From NCBI GenBank assembly GCA_964371655.1, contig CAYJOD010000005.1, positions 107,399 to 171,398 on the forward strand: a DNA stretch of 64,000 nucleotides, written 5' to 3'. Numbering within the stretch: the first letter of the stretch is position 1; each line of letters starts with the position of its first letter. Shown here in pieces: positions 35,940-46,900 of the stretch. The DNA comes from CAZGSN01 sp964371655. GTDB lineage: Bacteria > Desulfobacterota > Binatia > HRBIN30. Made by a program: the position numbers and the translations under genes. The notes beneath the pieces are model-generated. The model was not told where the DNA came from and ran no database searches. It worked only from the letters and a program-made list of their open reading frames with translations.

Positions 35940-37397
35940 ATGATGATATCTCCGCCCGACATTTCTTGGCTCGCGATCCTGCCAGTCCTCATCGTCACCG
36001 CGACGGCGCTGCTCGTAATCGTCGGCGACCTGTGGTCGGAAGGGCCCGATCGCGAAGCGCTGGGCTGGATCGGAATCGTCGGCCTGGTGGTGACGGCCAT
36101 CGCCTGCGCGACGCTTTGGAATACCAAGATCACCGCGTTCGCAGGCGCGGTGACGCTCGATCGCTTCGGTCTGTTCTTTACGCTGCTGTTCTGCCTGTCG
36201 ACCGGACTGACGTTGCTGATGTCGATGAACTACCTGGAGTCGACCGACATCAAGACCGGCGACTACTACTCTCTGATTGTGCTGGCGACCGTGGGCATGA
36301 TTCTCATGGCCACGTCGACCGATCTGATCGCGCTTTTCGTCGCGTTGGAAATTATGTCGATCGCCGCCTATGCCCTGACCGGAATCTGGCGCGAGCAAGT
36401 TCGCGCCAATGAAGCGGCGTTAAAGTATTTCCTGCTCGGCGCCTTTGCCAGCGCCTTCTTGCTCTTCGGCATCGCGCTCTTGTACGGCGCCACGGGAAGC
36501 ACGGTGCTGTCGCAAATCACCAGTCAGATTCCCACGCTCGGCGCCGATCAACGCTTCCTGGCCAAGGCCGGCATGGGGCTGCTGCTCGTCGGCTTCGCCT
36601 TCAAGATCGCAGCGGTGCCGTTTCACGGGTGGGCTCCCGATGTCTACGAGGGGGCGCCGACCGCCGTCACCGGTCTCATGGCGGTGGGGATCAAGGCCGC
36701 CGCGTTCGCCGCCTTCGTGCGCGTCTTCATGCACACGCTGCAGCCGTTCGCGGCGGAATGGACCGCAGTGCTGTGGATCTTGGCCGTTCTCACCATGACG
36801 GTGGGCAACGTCACCGCCTTGGCGCAGCACAACATCAAACGCATGCTGGCCTACTCGAGCGTGGCGCACGCGGGCTACTTGCTCGTCGGCATGATTGCCG
36901 GTGGGCAGGACGGTGGCAGCGCCGTGCTGTTCTACCTGATCAGCTACGCGTTCATGACCCTCGGCGCCTTTGCCGTGGTGATTGCCCTGGGGCGGCGCGG
37001 CGAACCCAACGAGGACCTCGACGACTACGCCGGCGTCGGCTTCCGCAGTCCACTGCTCGGCATGGCGATGACCATCTTCATGTTGTCCCTGGCGGGGATA
37101 CCGCCGCTAGCCGGCTTCCTCGGCAAGTTTTACATCTTCGCCGCCGCCGTGAAGTCCGGCTTCGTCGGCCTTGCCGTGATCGGCGTTCTCAACAGCCTGG
37201 TGTCGGTCTACTACTACGTCGGCGTGCTCGTACGCATGTACATGGCGGAGGGTGGGGCCGATGTCGTGGCGCCGAGCGCGCGGCCGTACCTCTTGGCCAC
37301 GCTGGTGCTCACCGTGGCTGGGACGGTGGCGGTAGGACTTTGCCCATCGACGCTGTTCGAGCTGGCCCGCTCTTCGTTCCTGGCGCTAAGCTCGTAG
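35940..37397 (+). CDS. nuoN: NADH-quinone oxidoreductase subunit N
   Basis: A 485-residue antiporter-like subunit. Motifs: LIALFVALEIMSIAAYALTG (TM5 Glu), VPFHGWAPDVYEGAPTAVTG, and ALAQHNIKRMLAYSSVAHAG (TM8 Lys). The last gene of the operon. No nuoB, C, D, E, F, G or I is found in the window. Confidence 0.96.
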   Translation: MMISPPDISWLAILPVLIVTATALLVIVGDLWSEGPDREALGWIGIVGLVVTAIACATLWNTKITAFAGAVTLDRFGLFFTLLFCLSTGLTLLMSMNYLESTDIKTGDYYSLIVLATVGMILMATSTDLIALFVALEIMSIAAYALTGIWREQVRANEAALKYFLLGAFASAFLLFGIALLYGATGSTVLSQITSQIPTLGADQRFLAKAGMGLLLVGFAFKIAAVPFHGWAPDVYEGAPTAVTGLMAVGIKAAAFAAFVRVFMHTLQPFAAEWTAVLWILAVLTMTVGNVTALAQHNIKRMLAYSSVAHAGYLLVGMIAGGQDGGSAVLFYLISYAFMTLGAFAVVIALGRRGEPNEDLDDYAGVGFRSPLLGMAMTIFMLSLAGIPPLAGFLGKFYIFAAAVKSGFVGLAVIGVLNSLVSVYYYVGVLVRMYMAEGGADVVAPSARPYLLATLVLTVAGTVAVGLCPSTLFELARSSFLALSS

Positions 37398-37419
37398 CCG
37401 CCCCGCATCGGCGTCGTTG

Positions 37420-37512
37420 GTAGGGGCAGGCCCCCGTGCCTGCCCTCTTCGCATCACAAACACGCATCGATTGCCCGCCTGATCGGGGCAACCACAGGGG
37501 GTTGCCCCTACA
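37420..37512. repeat. J-family repeat (GGTAGGGGCAGGC...GTTGCCCCTAC)
   Basis: GTAGGGGCAGGCCCCCGTGC and GGGGTTGCCCCTACAAAA bound a GC-rich stretch with CAACC hairpins. Lies between nuoN and the next gene; related to the insert at 30165-30225. Confidence 0.6.
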
Positions 37513-37625
37513 AAATCCCAACCTGTACCGCGGGCGGGCCATCGCCGCGCACGATTCTGTCGTGACCCTGAACCCGCGCCTCCCCCCTTGTTTACAGGGC
37601 CGCGCCTCCACGTTAGGAGAGCGGC

Positions 37626-38612
37626 ATGCCTGAAAAGCCCAAGAAGAAGCAACCCGCCGCGGCGACGCGCAGAACCCAGGCGGAAGAGACACCGTCCTCC
37701 ACCGGCTGGGCCGTGGCAATCGGTTTCGCGGTATCATCTTTGGCCATCTTCATGGCCTTCAACCTCGGCGCCTTCTCTGAAGCCACGGCTCTGACCTTGA
37801 TCGGGGCAATCGGCCTGGTGTCGGTGCTTTATTTCGGCTTGCACGGATTCTTCGGCCGCCGCCCGTCGCCGGCGCTGCTCGCCTTCCTCGGCGTCTTCGC
37901 GATCGTGTGGCTGTTTGCCGGCGGTTACCCCTACTATCGTGCCCTCAACCCCGGGAACCTCGTGCTTTCGTCCGAGCTCGCGCGCGGCGCGACGGTTACC
38001 GCAGGGCTACAGGGCAAGGCGGGAACCTACGATCTCGTCGTCACCGGCCACTTCCTCGCCGCCGAGGGGCGCGTCAATCGCACTGCCACCTACCGCATCC
38101 ATGTCGATCAAGGGGCCGAGAGCCGTGATTTGGATGGCGTCTTCAGCCAGGAGTGGCGCACCGAAAGAGTGGGGATGGGACGACGCTCGACGTCCGTACC
38201 GGTGCTGCACACCTCGCCGGAAGTTCGCACCGACATCGAAAGCCCCGACGGCCATGATCTCCGTCTCACCCTGACCGCGCTCTCGGAGGGTGTGCGCGAC
38301 ACCGTCCAGCTGCATCTCTACGGTGAGCCCGTTCCGCGATGGGCGCTGTATGCGGCGGCGCTGGCGGCCCTGCTTGGCTCCATCGTCGTCGACACCTTGC
38401 GCTCCGAGGGCCACCAAGATGGACTCATGAGCGGTCTCACGACCGCCGTGCTGGCGGCGGTCACAACGTTTACGAACTCGGTCGCACACACCCCAGGCTT
38501 TCCGCAACTGATCGTAGCGAGCTTGGTGGGGGGCGTCGTCGGCGCCCTCGCCGGCTCCCTGCTGTGGCGCCTGGCGCGGCCGCTGCGACGTTACATGCCG
38601 TCCACGGCTTGA
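37626..38612 (+). CDS. Hypothetical multi-helix membrane protein
   Basis: A 328-residue protein with a basic N-terminus (MPEKPKKKQPAAATRR), three helices (AIGFAVSSLAIFMAFNLGAF, LTLIGAIGLVSVLYFGL, ALLAFLGVFAIVWLFAGGY), a beta-rich outside domain (~residues 105-235), and further helices at the C-terminus (WALYAAALAALLGSIVVDTL, LIVASLVGGVVGALAGSLLW). AGGAGAG lies upstream of the ATG. No family recognised; possible envelope role suggested only by topology. Confidence 0.65.
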   Translation: MPEKPKKKQPAAATRRTQAEETPSSTGWAVAIGFAVSSLAIFMAFNLGAFSEATALTLIGAIGLVSVLYFGLHGFFGRRPSPALLAFLGVFAIVWLFAGGYPYYRALNPGNLVLSSELARGATVTAGLQGKAGTYDLVVTGHFLAAEGRVNRTATYRIHVDQGAESRDLDGVFSQEWRTERVGMGRRSTSVPVLHTSPEVRTDIESPDGHDLRLTLTALSEGVRDTVQLHLYGEPVPRWALYAAALAALLGSIVVDTLRSEGHQDGLMSGLTTAVLAAVTTFTNSVAHTPGFPQLIVASLVGGVVGALAGSLLWRLARPLRRYMPSTA

Positions 38613-38648
38613 TCATTAGTCCCTTACCAGAACAGTCTTGAGCAGCAC

Positions 38649-38740
38649 GGAAAGGAAATGGAAAACCGGAAACAGGAAACTGGTCAATTTGCCGGTTGTC
38701 CATCTCCGGTTTTCGGTTTCCTGTTTTTCATTTCTTTCTG
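38649..38740. repeat. B-family inverted repeat, copy 3
   Basis: AAAGGAAATGGAAAACCGGA at the left and GTTTTCGGTTTCCTG, TTTTTCATTTC at the right, closely matching 27966-28072. Lies ~27 bases before the HtrA ATG. Confidence 0.75.
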
Positions 38741-38766
38741 TTCGGTTCCGGCTCTGCCGGGTTAGG

Positions 38767-40170
38767 ATGGACTTCCTCATGAAAGCGCACTCGCTTGCTC
38801 CCGTCGTCGCCGCGTGGATGTCCCTACACATCATCTCTACGGCCGGCGCGGCAGGGGCGCTGTCCGGCGTTCCGGAATCGTTCGCCGACGTCGCCCGTGC
38901 GGCACGCCCTGCTGTCGTGAATATCTCGACGACGCGGCTGGTGCGCACCCAGGGCTCGACCGGCGATCCGGCGGAAGATTTCTTCCGGCAGTTCTTCGGC
39001 GAGGCACTGCCGCAGCGCCTGCAGAAACAACAGAGCCTCGGCTCCGGCTTCATCATCGACACCGACGGCTACATCGTCACCAACGCACACGTGGTCCAAC
39101 AGGCCAACGAAATTCGCGTCAAGCTGGCGACACGTGAAGAGTACACCGCAAAGATCATCGGCACCGATCCGAAAACCGACTTGGCGCTGATCAAGATCGA
39201 GCCCAAGGGCAGCGTCGCGATCGTGCGTCTGGGCGACTCCGATGCGCTCGAGGTCGGCGATTGGGTGGTGGCCATCGGTAACCCGTTCGGTTTGGCCGAG
39301 ACCGTCACGGCAGGCATCGTCAGCGCCAAGGGCCGTGTGATCGGTGCCGGTCCCTATGACGACTTCATTCAAACCGACGCCTCGATCAACCCGGGCAACT
39401 CAGGGGGACCGCTTCTGAACATTCATAGCGAGGTGATCGGGATCAACTCGGCGATTTTCAGCCGCTCCGGCGGCAGTGTTGGTATCGGCTTCGCGATCCC
39501 CGTAAATCTGGCCCGTCGTATCGTCGAGGAGCTGCGTTCGCACGGCAAGATCGTGCGCGCCTGGCTCGGCGTCCAGATTCAAGAAGTGACCCCGGCGCTG
39601 GCGCAATCCTTCGGCCTCGATCACCCCATGGGCGCGCTCGTGACCGGGGTGGAGCCGGGCAGCCCGGCCGCCAAAGCCGGCTTGCAGCGTGGCGACGTCA
39701 TTCTCGCCGTCGACGGCGCCGAGATGATGGAAAGCCATCAGCTTCCGGTGATGATTCAGAAGGCGGGTATCGGCAACACCGCGGAGCTCACCGTTCTGCG
39801 CGAGGGGCGTCAGCGAACGGTCGAGGTCAAGGTAGAAGGACAACAGGCGCCGTCGCCGTCGCTCGCCGCCCCGGATGACCGCAGCGGACAGGATGACCAG
39901 TGGGGCGTGGCACTCGTCGATCTGACCCCGGCGCTGATCAAGCGCTACGCGATCCCGCGCGGCATGCGTGGGGCACTGGTCAGTGCGGTCGCTGCCGAGA
40001 GTCCCGCTGCCACCGCCGGCCTGGAGCCGGGTGACGTCATCGTGCAGGTCGACCGCCAAGCCGTCGCTTCGGCGGCCACCTGCCGTCAGTTACTCGCGCG
40101 CGCCGACCGCCGGGCACTGTTGTTGGTGCAGCGCCAACAGATCACCGGCTACGTGATGTTACAGCGGTAA
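38767..40170 (+). CDS. DegP/HtrA-type periplasmic serine protease
   Basis: A 467-residue exported protease/chaperone for misfolded envelope proteins. Signal peptide residues ~1-30 (VVAAWMSLHIISTAGAAGA). Catalytic triad: His108 in VTNAHVV, Asp138 in KTDLALIK, Ser212 in NPGNSGGPLL. Two PDZ domains follow (GVQIQEVTPALAQSF...; GVALVDLTPALIKRY...). ATG 38767 has GGTTAGG upstream; the frame is open back to 38638 through repeat B, so the start was set where the signal peptide begins. Followed by a strong terminator. Confidence 0.93.
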   Translation: MDFLMKAHSLAPVVAAWMSLHIISTAGAAGALSGVPESFADVARAARPAVVNISTTRLVRTQGSTGDPAEDFFRQFFGEALPQRLQKQQSLGSGFIIDTDGYIVTNAHVVQQANEIRVKLATREEYTAKIIGTDPKTDLALIKIEPKGSVAIVRLGDSDALEVGDWVVAIGNPFGLAETVTAGIVSAKGRVIGAGPYDDFIQTDASINPGNSGGPLLNIHSEVIGINSAIFSRSGGSVGIGFAIPVNLARRIVEELRSHGKIVRAWLGVQIQEVTPALAQSFGLDHPMGALVTGVEPGSPAAKAGLQRGDVILAVDGAEMMESHQLPVMIQKAGIGNTAELTVLREGRQRTVEVKVEGQQAPSPSLAAPDDRSGQDDQWGVALVDLTPALIKRYAIPRGMRGALVSAVAAESPAATAGLEPGDVIVQVDRQAVASAATCRQLLARADRRALLLVQRQQITGYVMLQR

Positions 40171-40175
40171 GGATG

Positions 40176-40206
40176 GATCGGACCGATCCGTCGGATCGGT
40201 CCGATC
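40176..40206. terminator. Perfect 14-bp hairpin between convergent htrA-like and citrate synthase genes
   Basis: GATCGGACCGATCC, loop GTC, GGATCGGTCCGATC. It sits 5 bases after the protease stop and 5 bases before the gltA stop, so it can end transcription from both sides. Confidence 0.75.
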
Positions 40207-40211
40207 TTGCG

Positions 40212-41540
<1,329 letters not shown>

Positions 41541-41763
41541 GTCACTCTCCTGTGAACCGCATTATGCCAAGCGCAAAGGACAGTACAACGGTGGGTCCAA
41601 CTTTGTGCGAAAGAAAGCCCGGCGCCGACGCGAGAGAGGCCGGCGCATCGACATTAGCGGTGACGTGCACGAGAAGAAGCAGCCCACACGCAAGGCACGA
41701 AGCGGGTGTCGAACCCGTTTCTGAAACCAGATACCAGATACCAGATACTTCTTCGTCGTCGTC

Positions 41764-43878
41764 TCACAGACGGCCGCGGACAACGAAGTCGACGGCATCG
41801 ACAACGATGTTGCCGGCGTCGACGAGCGCGGCGCTGTGGCGCCCGGGAGAGGGTTTCCAAATCGCCGGTGGCGTCGCGACGCCGACATCGACACCGTCGA
41901 TTTGCCAGCGCAATCCGGCGCGTTCGCCTTGCGCTTCGAAGACGACGCGCTGGCTGGCGTCGGGGATGTCGGGATCGAGCGCAATCAGCGTTCCCGACAG
42001 CGGGCGGACGATGCGTGCCGCACGCACGCTCGCCGGCAGCGGCTCGGGTTCGGTGCCCGCGACGAACCATTCGCGTCGCCGCCGCGCCGCGCCGGCCGCG
42101 ACCATACCCGGCGGTGGCGACGGAGCGCTATCCGGTGCATCGGCGTGCAGCCAGTCCATCACCTCACGCCATACCGGAGCAGCGCCGGCGATGCCGCTCA
42201 CGTCGTGCATGGGCTCGCCATTCAAGTTGCCCACCCATACGCCAACCGTGTAGCGGCGCGAGAAACCGATGCACCAGTTGTCCCGCATCTCCTTGCTGGT
42301 TCCGGTCTTCACCGCCGCCCAGTAGCGCGTCGCCAGCGCGCTCTCGGTACCGAACGTCGTCGCCCGACTATCGCGGTCGGCGAGAATGTCGGCGACCACG
42401 AAGGCGGCGGGAGCTGCAAGACCGGCGCGGGACACCGGTGCGGCGGCGCCAGCCGCGCCCGTCGGTTGTAGACGCAGCTCACTCCACGCGCCGCCGTTGG
42501 CCACTGTCCGATAAGCGTTCACCAGCTCCCACAAACTCACCTCGGCCGCTCCCAAGGCCAGCGCCGGGCCGTAGTAATCGCCGGCTTCGTCGAGCCCGCT
42601 GAAACCGAGCTCGCGCAGCCGCTGCACGAATGCCTCTTCGCCGACCACCTCGAGCGTGCGCACGGCGGGTACGTTGAGCGATCCCGCCAGCGCGGTGCGC
42701 ACTGTCACCAGGCCGCGATAGCGACCGTCGTAGTTCTGGGGGCGATACAACCCACCCGCCACGCGGATCTCGAGCGGCGAGTCTTGCAGTAGCGATGCTG
42801 CCGTGAGCAGCCGTTGCTCGAGCGCGAGGCCGTAAAGGAACGGCTTCAACGTCGATCCAGCTTGGCGACGCGCGCGCACGCCGTCGACGTGCGCGGCACT
42901 CGACAGATCGGCGGCGCCGCCGACGTAGGCCAGCACCTCGCCGCTGGCGTTGTCGGCGACCAGAACCGCGCCGTCGGCGACGTGACGGTCGCGCAAGGCG
43001 AGAAGGTTCTGGCGCAGGCTATCGATGGCGAGGCGTTGCAAAGGAGCGGAGATCGAGGAGGACAGCGAGTGCGCCGCCGCGCCGTCGCGCAGCAGCCGCC
43101 GCGCCAGATGCGGAGCGAGATCCGCGCCCGGCAGATCGGCGCGCGCCATCGCCGCCCGCCGCACCGCAGTCGCCAGATCGTCGGGTGCGCACGCCGCGCA
43201 CAGAGCGCCGGCGCGCTGCCGCAGCTGTGGCGGCGGCGCGTTGGGTCCTTTGAGCAGCGCCGCGAGAACTCCGGCCTCTGCATCACTGACGCCGTGCGCG
43301 CGCTTGCCGAACAACACACCCGCCGCCGCGCCGATTCCCTGCAGCTCGCCGCGGAAGGAAACCAGATTGAAGTAGGCTTCGAGGATTTCGGCTTTCGACC
43401 ACGTCGCCTCCAAAGCGCGCGCGGCCCACAGCTGCCGCCATTTCTGGTGCAGCGAGCGCCGGCCGACTCGCGATCGCAGCGAAGCATCGAGCCTGCCGGC
43501 AAGCTGCATGGTGATCGTGCTTCCGCCACGCCGCGACCTGCCGGCGAGCCAGTCGAAGCTCGCGGCCAGAAGGGCACGCCCGTCAATTCCACCGTGCTCG
43601 TAGAAGCGGCGATCCTCGGCGTTGAGCACGGCCGCGAGCACAGCCGGCGATATCTGGTCGAGGCTCACCCAATCGAAGCGCCGTACGTTCTTATTGACGC
43701 GACGCTCGTGAATCGGCTCGCCGTTGCGATCGAAGAGACGGATGTCGGAGGGCTGATACGACGAGCGCACGGCGAGAAAGGCCGGCGGCGCCGTGGCTTG
43801 ATCTCGGAACCATCCACCCGCGCGCAGGGCGACCACTCCACCAGCAGCACTCGCAATCAATACGAGAAGAATAGGCAC
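41764..43878 (-). CDS. pbpC: Penicillin-binding protein 1C
   Basis: Bifunctional peptidoglycan synthase at the inner membrane, 704 residues. One N-terminal helix (VPILLVLIASAAGGVVAL); GT51 glycosyltransferase motifs (EDRRFYEHGGIDGRAL, RRGGSTITMQLAGR); transpeptidase motifs S342-T-L-K, SLN, and KTGTSKEMRDNW; then the PBP1C C-terminal domain. It follows the A2M gene, as in E. coli yfhM-pbpC, where A2M is thought to shield and PBP1C to repair after attack by proteases. GTG 43878 was chosen as start; the longer frame up to 44184 overlaps a repeat (43885-43980) and the A2M tail, so the start is uncertain. Confidence 0.92.
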   Translation of the reverse strand: MPILLVLIASAAGGVVALRAGGWFRDQATAPPAFLAVRSSYQPSDIRLFDRNGEPIHERRVNKNVRRFDWVSLDQISPAVLAAVLNAEDRRFYEHGGIDGRALLAASFDWLAGRSRRGGSTITMQLAGRLDASLRSRVGRRSLHQKWRQLWAARALEATWSKAEILEAYFNLVSFRGELQGIGAAAGVLFGKRAHGVSDAEAGVLAALLKGPNAPPPQLRQRAGALCAACAPDDLATAVRRAAMARADLPGADLAPHLARRLLRDGAAAHSLSSSISAPLQRLAIDSLRQNLLALRDRHVADGAVLVADNASGEVLAYVGGAADLSSAAHVDGVRARRQAGSTLKPFLYGLALEQRLLTAASLLQDSPLEIRVAGGLYRPQNYDGRYRGLVTVRTALAGSLNVPAVRTLEVVGEEAFVQRLRELGFSGLDEAGDYYGPALALGAAEVSLWELVNAYRTVANGGAWSELRLQPTGAAGAAAPVSRAGLAAPAAFVVADILADRDSRATTFGTESALATRYWAAVKTGTSKEMRDNWCIGFSRRYTVGVWVGNLNGEPMHDVSGIAGAAPVWREVMDWLHADAPDSAPSPPPGMVAAGAARRRREWFVAGTEPEPLPASVRAARIVRPLSGTLIALDPDIPDASQRVVFEAQGERAGLRWQIDGVDVGVATPPAIWKPSPGRHSAALVDAGNIVVDAVDFVVRGRL

Positions 43879-43884
43879 GAGCCA

Positions 43885-43980
43885 TTTGGAGTGCGGGAGC
43901 TTGCTCCCGCTTTTCCGAAGCACGGCCTTGCTCCCACCTGGCAAAGCGGCGGCAAGCCGCCGCACTCCAAGACCCTTCAA
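43885..43980. repeat. I-type palindromic repeat (GGAGTGCGGGAGC...GCCGCACTCC)
   Basis: GGAGTGCGGGAGCTTGCTCC and GCGGCAAGCCGCCGCACTCC contain hairpins and form an inverted element. It sits between the A2M stop and the PBP1C start. Confidence 0.7.
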
Positions 43981-46900
43981 GGTTCCACCTCTACCGGCGC
44001 ATTCGGCAACTCGCCGAAGACCTCCGGCGCATACATCGCCTCGACGCGCGTCGGCGGCAGCTGGAAGGTGCCGGCGTGATTGACACGCAGCGTGTACTCG
44101 GCGATCGACCGGCCTTTGGGCAAGAAGTCGTAGTAGGCGCGATACGCATCCTGCGGCCGCTCCTCGAAGACCGGTGCCAACCACTCGTCCTGCTTCTCGC
44201 CCTGTTGGGCGATTTTCGAATCACGCGCCGAGCCGGTTCCAACGTGGGAACATCCCGCCGCAAGCGGATCATCGACGACGACCCACGCCATGTCGCTCTG
44301 CGCGTCGATGTCGAGATGCACGCGCACCAGATCGCCGCGGCTGAGCTTGCCGGGCGCACGCTGCTCGATCGGAGCCATCGTCTTGCTGATCTGGTACCCG
44401 CTCCACAACGGCGCCGCCAACGGGATCGCCGCCGTGGACTGAATCGTGATCCACGGATTGCCGCTGCCTTGATGCTGCACCGCCAGCGCTTGCCTGCCCT
44501 CGACCCACGGGAACTGGAACGACAAGGTCCGGGGCGGCTCCGGCCAGCTCTTGGTCTCGCCGGCAGCGGCGAGACGCACGCTGAGCGCGCCGCTGACCTG
44601 CGTTGCTTCGTACGTCTTGGCAAACTCGTCAATGGCAACACGAGCCCAGGCATTGGCGACGGTTGAATGCCAGTGGCCGCGTTCCTGCCTTCCGAGCAGA
44701 CCACGCACCAAACGCGCGGTGTCATCGCCCCACAACCCGAAGTGCTCGACATGCAGTAGCAGGCGCGCCGCATTACTATCGGAGTCGACCATGAGCCACG
44801 ACATCTCGTCGCCACGCGACTCGACGCCACGCGACTGGTCGCCGCGTGGCGTCGAGAATTCCATCGTCGTGCCGTGCACGGTCAGCCGCGCCCGCACGAT
44901 GCGTTCGGCCTCGAGCAAGCGCTCATCGCGCTGCGGCGCCGTCGGCACCCGCGCCAGGATCTCCCACCAGTCCAACAGCGCCGAAGTCGGCCACAGGTTG
45001 GGGGCGACGGTGATGCTGCCGAGCAGCGCCGGCTCCGCCTTGCCGGCGCGCGCCAGGGCGGCGATGGCCGCGAGCTTGCGGAGAACCAGATCGGCCGCGG
45101 CCATGTTGCCGCGGCGACCGATGCTGCCGGCGGCAAAGCCGCGCAAGCCCTTCTCCATCTTGTCGCGAATCTCTTCCGGAAGTGTCAGTTCTGCGGCCTG
45201 CGCAATGGAGAGGACGTAGGCCGTAAGCACGTCGCTGCCCTCGGTCATGCGCGGGAAGTATTTCAGCAAACCATCGCCGTCGACGTACGACGGCAGCGCC
45301 GCCACCACCTCGCGCCACAAACCTTCGTCGCGCAGGGCGACGGCGCGCGAGACGCGCTGCTCCAGGCAGGTATACGGATACGCGCGCATCCAATCGGTGC
45401 TGCCCGATAATCCGCCGCTGATGCTGGCGGCAGCGTCGACGCGTAAACCACCTCGTCCCGCCAGCGCCTCGCGCGGCGGCTCGATCGGCGTCGAGTTGGC
45501 GGGACTGCCCTCCTCCCAGCGGTAGATCGTGGCTTGCAGCGTTCGCACCGGGACGGCGGGCAGCACGCGCTGGCTCACGCGCAGGTGATCGCCGGCGCCG
45601 CCCGCCTCATTGGCTTCGATGTCGTAGCGCAGCGTCTCGAGGTTCGCCGGAATGGTGATGTCCCAACCCACCGTCTTGGCTGCGCCCGCCTCCAGCTCGA
45701 TCGTTTGTTCGGCGAGCTCGGCACCCAGGCCGTCGGCGCCGGCGCGGACCTGTACGTTCATGGCTCGTTGCGTCATGTTGCGCACGCTGCATTCGGCACG
45801 CAGTTGATCCCCTTCACGCACGATTGACGGCAGAGCGCTGACGATGCCGAGATCCTGCGTCGAGCGAATCGTCGCCGCGCCGGTGCCGAAACGATCGCTG
45901 CCCGCCGTGGCCACGGCGACGATCCGGAACGCCGTGAGTGAGTCATTGAGCGGAATGTCGACAGACGCGGCTCCGCTGGCGTCGAGGCGCACGCGCCCGT
46001 TCCACAGGAGCAGGGTATCGAAGAGCTCGCGCGTTCCTTGCCGGCCACCGCCGCCGCCTGTCGGCAACGCCTTGAGGCCGTAATGCCGCTTCCCAACCAC
46101 CTGCATCTGCGCCGTCGCGGTGCTGACACCGTAACCGCGGCGCCCCATCATGGCTTCGAGAAGATCCCAGCTCTTGTTCGGCGCCAGCTCTAGCAAGCCC
46201 TCGTCGACGGCGGCGACGGCGACCTCGGCGTCGGCGGGCAGACTTCCCACAGGGCTGCTCACCTGGAGGTTCACGTGTGCCTTCTCCCGCACGTTGTAGG
46301 TGTCGCGCTCGGGCTTGACCTCGACCTTGAGCGCGTGCGCCTTCCAACCGACGCGAATCTCGGCGACGCCGAGCTTGAATGCCGGGCGACCGAGGTCGAC
46401 CATCGCCGTTGGTTGGATGTCGGCGCTGCGACCGCGAACGGCGAGCACCGACACGAAGACATTGGGCGCATACTGCGGCAGGATCGGAACCTCGACGATC
46501 GGATCACTGCCCGACAACGTCGCGACAAAAGCCTCGCCGACTCCCTCGCGTTCGATGGTGACCAGAGCCGAAGCCGAACGAAACGGCATGCGTACTTGAA
46601 AGCGGGCGTTCTCGCCGGGTTCGTAGGCGCGGCGTTCGGGCACTACGTCGATACGGTCGCTGTCTTCGACCGCAAACAATTCGTCGCCGCTGCCGCGAAT
46701 GAACACTTCGGTATTGGTCGTGCTGGTGCGACCGGCGTCGTCGGTCACCGTTGCCTGCAGGATGATTTGCCCCCGACCCAGCGGCGGTTTGCGGCATTCG
46801 AGCGTGCCGTCCGCCGCGCTTTGGCCGCGACAGAGCTCGCCGAGCTCGCTGATCTCCTCGACGTGATCGTAGCCGTAGAAGCCGCCGACCAGGCGCTTGC

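Noticed and set aside
42814..44079. 421-codon plus-strand frame over PBP1C
   Set aside because: Shadow of a well-supported minus-strand gene.
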